From JABSQH01 sp039177505 (lineage in GTDB: Bacteria > Actinomycetota > Acidimicrobiia > Acidimicrobiales > Ilumatobacteraceae): DNA of 64,000 nucleotides. The stretch lies in assembly GCA_039177505.1 (NCBI GenBank), contig JBCDFR010000001.1, forward strand, positions 62,001 to 126,000, read 5' to 3'. Position 1 is the first letter of the stretch; each line of letters begins with the position of its first letter. The translations under genes and the position numbers were made by a program. The notes beneath the pieces are model-generated. The model searched no databases and was not told where the DNA came from. It saw only the letters and a program-made list of their open reading frames with translations. Below, piece by piece: positions 59,551 to 64,000 of the stretch.

Positions 59551-59966
59551 TTGTGATGGCCAACGAGCGGCGAATGCACGGCGAACGAGGTTCCGGGCTC
59601 GTCGCCGGCCTCGCCTTGTTGTTCGCGTTCACATTCCTCGGTCTGGTGTGGCTCGCTCGCGACGTCGACCGGGGCATCTCCAATCGCTCAGCTGCGCACT
59701 CGATCGCGTTTCAAGCAGCCCGCTCCGGGGCCCAGGCTGCAGAGATCGCCGATCTCCGAGCCGGCTCGACGATCGTGGTCGATCCAAACCTGGCTCGCCC
59801 CGCCGTTCTGGAGACGGCGTCAGCGCTGCTGTCGAGCTACGGGCTCGATGGATCCGTCACAGCAATCGACATCGTCGGCGATCGCGTATCGGTCACGGTG
59901 AGCGTGACCGACGCCGGCACTCACGTGACCGGGATCGGCACTGTCCGTGCGGAGCGAGCGCCATGA
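59547..59966 (+). CDS. TadE/TadG-like pseudopilin 3
   Basis: The 139-residue protein has a leader ending ERGSGLVAGL, a hydrophobic helix (about 17-38) and an extracytoplasmic domain. Like its two neighbours it lacks the +5 Glu. It overlaps both adjacent genes by ATGA, which keeps it tightly linked to the pilus operon. Confidence 0.68.
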   Translation: MIVMANERRMHGERGSGLVAGLALLFAFTFLGLVWLARDVDRGISNRSAAHSIAFQAARSGAQAAEIADLRAGSTIVVDPNLARPAVLETASALLSSYGLDGSVTAIDIVGDRVSVTVSVTDAGTHVTGIGTVRAERAP

Positions 59967-62900
59967 GTCCGACGATCGGTCGAGCCCCCGGCGCGCCACT
60001 CCGGTTGACACGATTCTGCGCGTCGGTCCTGATGCTGTTCGCCATCGGCGTCGTCCTTCCCGTCGCCGCCCTCGAGACGGCCCGGCGGCGATTCGGATCG
60101 GCGAATCCTCTCTCCGGTGTCGACCCACCGTGGAGCTGGAGCGTCGGCGATGGGCTACGCGCGCCTCTCGCTGACGGCACCGTCGTCGACGTACTCATCC
60201 GCGGCAGTGTGATCGCCGTTCTGGCCGCATCGCTGATCATTGTCGTCACGACGATCGTGGAGATCGTTCACCTCGTGCGCGACGGAGGTCTGCACCGGCC
60301 GGGCCCGACCGGGCTGGGATGGGCGACGCCGCTTGGTCGGTACATCGCTATCGGACTGCTCGTCGTGGTGCCACTGGCGTCACCGAAGGTGGCCGTCTCC
60401 AGCGCGACTCCCGCGATCACGAACCTCGCGAGCGGCGCTAACCCAGCGGTGACAACACCCGCGCTCGACGATCACGTCGTCGAAGCGTTCAACAACTCGG
60501 CGTTGCTTGCCACGTCCGAGGCGCAGCGCTTCGACGAGGCGTCGACCGAGCCGGAGCGCTACGTGGTCCAACGCGGCGACAGCGTGTGGTCGATCGCGGC
60601 GACGCTTACAGGGGGCGACGACGAGGCGACGCTGAACGTTGCCGAGCAGATTCTCGACACCAATCTCCAGCGCACGATGAACAACGGCCGGCGGTTCACC
60701 AACCCTGCGCTGATCGACATCGGCTGGGAGTTGATCATCCCGGCAGATATCGGCGGGAGCGGCGCGTCAGGTCATATCGCCGACGCTCCAGACGATGACG
60801 CTGCCCCCGCACCGAGCGAGGCGACAACCGGCGATCGCTATGTCGTCGCCCCCGGCGACAACCTGTGGGACATCGCTGCGGGTCACCTCGGTGACGGCGG
60901 GGAGTGGACGTCGATCTGGGAACTGAACGGTGGCGCGACCATGGTCGACGGCCGAACGTTCGATGACCCCGATCTGCTGGTCGCCGGCTGGGTCTTGCAA
61001 CTTCCCGCTCGGTCGGCCTCGAATGCCGCGAACCCGGTCGGCAATCCGACGGTCGTCGACCTCGACACCGCATCGACCCACGGCCGCGCCGATACAGCAG
61101 CCGAGACCGACAGGGTCGTCGAACCCGTGGTCGACGCGACCGATCCTCCGAACCGATCGGCCGACGTCGGGGAGATCGGAAGCCTCTCCACTCCCGATTC
61201 GGAGAGTCAGCCGGTGCCTGACGTACCGGTCCCAGCGCAGACGACTGCGTTCTCGGCGATCGAGGAGGCAGAGGCAACGGATCAGGCGAGTGCCACTCGG
61301 CCCGTTCCCGTGAGAACGACGACGTCGACCGTGGCCCCCGCGAGCGCTGGAGCTGACACGGAGGAGGCAGCCGACGGGCCGTCGACTGGCTCGACCTCGC
61401 CATTGCGGCTGGAGCATGCAGCGATCCTCGCCGCTGGGATCGTGGCGCTGGTTGGCGTTCGCCGTCGCGCCCGACTACGTGCAGCGACGCCGCACAGTCG
61501 CATGCCCGAGCCCCATGAGGCGCACGCCGCGACCGAACGACGGCTGCGAATCAGTGACCCGGGCGAGCGGCTGATGCGAGTCGACATCGGCACGCGTGCG
61601 ATCGCCGCGGCGCTGCCGAACGACGACGTCCGCATCGGCTGGATCGAGCTCTCAGCTGACGGTGGTCTCCGAGTACAACTGACCGGCGACGCGGCCCTCG
61701 CCAACCCCTGGGTCGGAGACGGGTCCCGCTGGACTCTCGATGCCAGCGTCCCGATCGAGCTCCTTGCGCAGCTGGCTCGACAATCCGATATGCCCTGTAG
61801 TGCGCTGGTCCACATCGGGGTGACCGATGACGGTGCTGACCTGCTCCTCGATGTCGAGGCCTGCGGCCAACTATCGGTCGACGGACCGGCAGCAGCCGCC
61901 GAGTCGATTCTGAACGCCGTGGCTGCCGGGGTGGCCTCCTCGACATACGCCGAGGTTGCGAACCTCGTTGTCGTCGGGCTGCCGGAGGCAGCCACGCTGC
62001 ATCACCGCAATGCGCACCATGCGGCCGACCTCCCCAGCGCGATGCACCGCGCCACAACGATGGCCCCCCATCTCCCCGATGGCCGTTCAACGTTTGGCCT
62101 TCGAGCGCGGCGCACCGGTGGCGAGGCGTGGGAGCCAACAATCATCGTCGCCGGTGGCGGCCACGTCACCGGCACCATCGACACGCCACCGCCCGGTGTT
62201 GCAATCGTGATCGCAACACCGACCGCATCGGGAGAAGAGCGTTCACCAGACACGATGGACTCCGCCTCGGCGCAGCTGAGTCAAACGGAGCGGAGCTGGG
62301 AACTCCGTGCGTTCGGCACACAACGCTCGGTCACACCGATCGGCGTGACCGCAGATGATCTCAACGACGTCTCGGCGTTGCTCAACGACTGCGAGATACC
62401 GACCGATGCGCCGGCCGATCTCGACGAACTCGAGCCACAGTGGCACCAGGCGACCTCCGCCGACGATGAGACCGACATCGAGCTCGATCACGCCATCGTG
62501 GTTGGTCTGCTCGGACCGTTGATCATCACCGACGACTCGGGCCGGCCAGCGACGTTCGAGCGGTCCAAGACGGTCGAACTGATTGCCTGGCTGGCGACGC
62601 ATCGCGAACGCAGCACCCGGTCCGGGGGGCGATCCGCGCTCTGGGAGACCGACGTGCGCGACGCAACATTCGCGAACGTCGTCTCCGAGGCGCGGCGGGG
62701 GCTCGCCCGACTGAGCGAACCCCCTGAAAGTGGCGAGTGGATTCCACGCACACTTTCCGACCAGCTGCCCTTGGACACCCGCGTCGTCACGGATGCGGCG
62801 CTCGTCGAACATCGGCTGAGACACGCCCGCGTGCAGCCACCGCACCAGGCCATCGAGACGCTCCGTCCAGCGGTCGAGCGAATCCGTGGGATCCCGTTCT

Positions 62901-63241
62901 CCGGCACCAACTATCTGTGGCCAGAAGCCGAAGGCATCTCCTCCCAGCTCGTTCTGTTGGCGATCACGGCCGCGTCAGAACTCGCAGCTCACGCCCTCTC
63001 ACTCGGCGATACCGAGCTTGTCTTCTGGGCGACCGGAAGAGGACTCGCGGTGCTCCCCGGCCACGAAGAACTGGTCGGGCTCCGCATGCGCGCGTACGCA
63101 CACACCGGCGATCTCGCAGGCGTCCGCCGCGAATGGGAGACGTACGAGGAGATCCTCACCGCCGATCCCTGGTCCGACGGCGAGCCGGCTGAGAAGCTCG
63201 TCGAACTACGCCAGGACTTGCTCGGCTCCCGGTCCAACTGA
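59963..63241 (+). CDS. Transmembrane LysM protein with cytoplasmic winged-helix/BTAD regulator domain
   Basis: This 1092-residue protein has three N-terminal membrane helices (about 17-38, 78-104, 126-146), two LysM domains (about 199-260 with YVVQRGDSVWSIA, and 292-348 with YVVAPGDNLWDIA), a Thr/Pro/Ala linker, a fourth membrane helix (about 485-500) followed by RRRARLR, and a large C-terminal part. The C-terminus holds a degenerate OmpR-type winged helix (about 820-910, VGLLGPLIITDD) and a BTAD domain (about 930-1085). This topology puts LysM outside and the regulator inside. It ends the pilus operon, overlapping the third pseudopilin gene by ATGA. Membrane-bound BTAD proteins of this type are known in Tad loci, but their role is unclear. 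Confidence 0.8.
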   Translation: MSPTIGRAPGAPLRLTRFCASVLMLFAIGVVLPVAALETARRRFGSANPLSGVDPPWSWSVGDGLRAPLADGTVVDVLIRGSVIAVLAASLIIVVTTIVEIVHLVRDGGLHRPGPTGLGWATPLGRYIAIGLLVVVPLASPKVAVSSATPAITNLASGANPAVTTPALDDHVVEAFNNSALLATSEAQRFDEASTEPERYVVQRGDSVWSIAATLTGGDDEATLNVAEQILDTNLQRTMNNGRRFTNPALIDIGWELIIPADIGGSGASGHIADAPDDDAAPAPSEATTGDRYVVAPGDNLWDIAAGHLGDGGEWTSIWELNGGATMVDGRTFDDPDLLVAGWVLQLPARSASNAANPVGNPTVVDLDTASTHGRADTAAETDRVVEPVVDATDPPNRSADVGEIGSLSTPDSESQPVPDVPVPAQTTAFSAIEEAEATDQASATRPVPVRTTTSTVAPASAGADTEEAADGPSTGSTSPLRLEHAAILAAGIVALVGVRRRARLRAATPHSRMPEPHEAHAATERRLRISDPGERLMRVDIGTRAIAAALPNDDVRIGWIELSADGGLRVQLTGDAALANPWVGDGSRWTLDASVPIELLAQLARQSDMPCSALVHIGVTDDGADLLLDVEACGQLSVDGPAAAAESILNAVAAGVASSTYAEVANLVVVGLPEAATLHHRNAHHAADLPSAMHRATTMAPHLPDGRSTFGLRARRTGGEAWEPTIIVAGGGHVTGTIDTPPPGVAIVIATPTASGEERSPDTMDSASAQLSQTERSWELRAFGTQRSVTPIGVTADDLNDVSALLNDCEIPTDAPADLDELEPQWHQATSADDETDIELDHAIVVGLLGPLIITDDSGRPATFERSKTVELIAWLATHRERSTRSGGRSALWETDVRDATFANVVSEARRGLARLSEPPESGEWIPRTLSDQLPLDTRVVTDAALVEHRLRHARVQPPHQAIETLRPAVERIRGIPFSGTNYLWPEAEGISSQLVLLAITAASELAAHALSLGDTELVFWATGRGLAVLPGHEELVGLRMRAYAHTGDLAGVRREWETYEEILTADPWSDGEPAEKLVELRQDLLGSRSN

Positions 63242-63297
63242 GCCTCAAGCGTCAAGAACCGCTTAAGTCGGGGCCGCTCCCGGCCGATACGCAGGTG

Positions 63298-64000
63298 ATG
63301 GCACCCACCGCGCTCGCTCCGACTGCCGACAACGTCCCGGCGCCCCCCGCCTTTGCGCAGGGCACCACCAGCGTGCTGCTCGTCGAAGACGACGAGCGCA
63401 TCAGCGAGCCGCTCGTTCGCGTGCTGCGCGCCGAGGAGTTCGAGGTGATCCATGTCGGTACCGGTCACGACGCACTCGTGGCGATCGAGTCCGGGGTACC
63501 TGGCTTGGTACTGCTCGATCTGACGCTCCCCGACATCGACGGACTCGACGTGTGCCGCAAGGCGCGGGCGAACGATGCCGAACTACCGATCATCATGCTC
63601 ACCGCTCGGGCCGAGGAGACCGACGTGATCGTCGGCCTCAACGCCGGCGCCGACGACTACGTGGCCAAGCCGTTCCGACTGGCCGAGCTGGTCGCCCGCA
63701 TCCGCGCCCGCCTGCGTGTGGCCGATCAGGCCGGCTCACATAACAGTGCTGCTGCGCTCGCCGGAGCGGGCATCGAACTCGACGCCGAGGCGCGCCGCTG
63801 CTTCGTGCTCGACGACGGTGACGAGCGCATCGAGGTGGAGTTGACCGGCAAGGAGTTCGACCTGCTCGAGTTCCTGATGCGCCAGCCCGGTGTGACCTTG
63901 AAGCGCGAGGAGATCATGGGCTCGGTGTGGGACGAAAACTGGTGGGGATCGACGCGCACGCTCGACACGCACACCTCCACGCTGCGCCGCAAGATCAACG
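63298..64000 (+). CDS. OmpR-family response regulator (cut by window end)
   Basis: The visible 234 residues have an Ala/Pro-rich N-terminal extension of about 23 residues, a receiver domain with Asp74 in LLDLTLPD and Lys in DDYVAKPF, and an OmpR winged helix (LTGKEFDLLEFLMRQPG, STRTLDTHTSTLRRKIN). Only the last few residues are missing. The ATG at 63298 follows AGGTG. It lies 56 bases after the LysM/BTAD gene and may control or accompany the pilus operon; its kinase is likely downstream. Confidence 0.92.
   Translation, partial: MAPTALAPTADNVPAPPAFAQGTTSVLLVEDDERISEPLVRVLRAEEFEVIHVGTGHDALVAIESGVPGLVLLDLTLPDIDGLDVCRKARANDAELPIIMLTARAEETDVIVGLNAGADDYVAKPFRLAELVARIRARLRVADQAGSHNSAAALAGAGIELDAEARRCFVLDDGDERIEVELTGKEFDLLEFLMRQPGVTLKREEIMGSVWDENWWGSTRTLDTHTSTLRRKIN

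Overview
The window comes from a high-GC Gram-positive bacterium of the phylum Actinomycetota, most likely the class Acidimicrobiia (Ilumatobacter-like). The phylum rests on genes seen here: a WhiB protein, a GlnR-type orphan regulator, a ClpS-DUF2017 pair, oligoribonuclease, LPXTG surface proteins, a Tad pilus locus and a cytochrome c oxidase whose subunit II is fused to cytochrome c. The class is an inference from overall gene content. No rRNA, tRNA, CRISPR array, prophage or complete insertion sequence was seen.

Layout. 1-6480: start of NAD synthetase (-), a penicillin-acylase-type lipoprotein, then a nitrogen cluster of type II glutamine synthetase, type I glutamine synthetase and a GlnR-like regulator; a GlnR-type operator can be read upstream of the type II enzyme. 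6550-12231: SGNH hydrolase, 8-oxoguanine-deaminase-like amidohydrolase, RidA, a fasciclin-OmpA envelope protein and a Tat-type lipoprotein. 12244-14584: an Fe-S locus (A-type carrier, SufR-like sensor, Mrp carrier ATPase), followed by a paired palindromic repeat. 14686-20980: NUDIX hydrolase, CoA transferase/hydrolase, a poorly coding stretch, DUF6356 protein, Lrp regulator and a large LuxR ATPase regulator. 21024-23660: CcdA/TlpA redox pair and a WhiB7-like gene with a terminator in its 5' leader. 23802-34926: glycosyltransferase, CopC protein, quinone oxidoreductase, two tandem LPXTG proteins, a zincin-like lipoprotein, orn, a poly-gamma-glutamate-hydrolase-like gene, a two-component system, pdxH and serS.

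34949-43713 is a respiratory operon on the minus strand: ctaG, subunits IV, III, I and II-cytochrome c, then three extra genes. The last of these encodes a cytochrome oxidase subunit I homologue in which all six heme and CuB histidines are replaced, next to a subunit III-like gene and a membrane protein with a possible degenerate cupredoxin domain. This looks like a catalytically dead 'ghost' oxidase. 44035-50915 holds two very large secreted proteins of unknown function, lying between the oxidase operon and ctaB. 52181-53000 is clpS-DUF2017.

53193-64000 is a tightly overlapping Tad/Flp pilus operon (TadV, CpaB, CpaE-like, TadA, TadB, TadC, Flp pilin, three TadE-like proteins). It ends in a predicted membrane-spanning protein with LysM domains outside and a winged-helix plus BTAD regulator domain inside, followed by a response regulator cut by the window end. 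A 50-base dispersed intergenic repeat with a conserved hairpin occurs at least three times, plus one partial copy.
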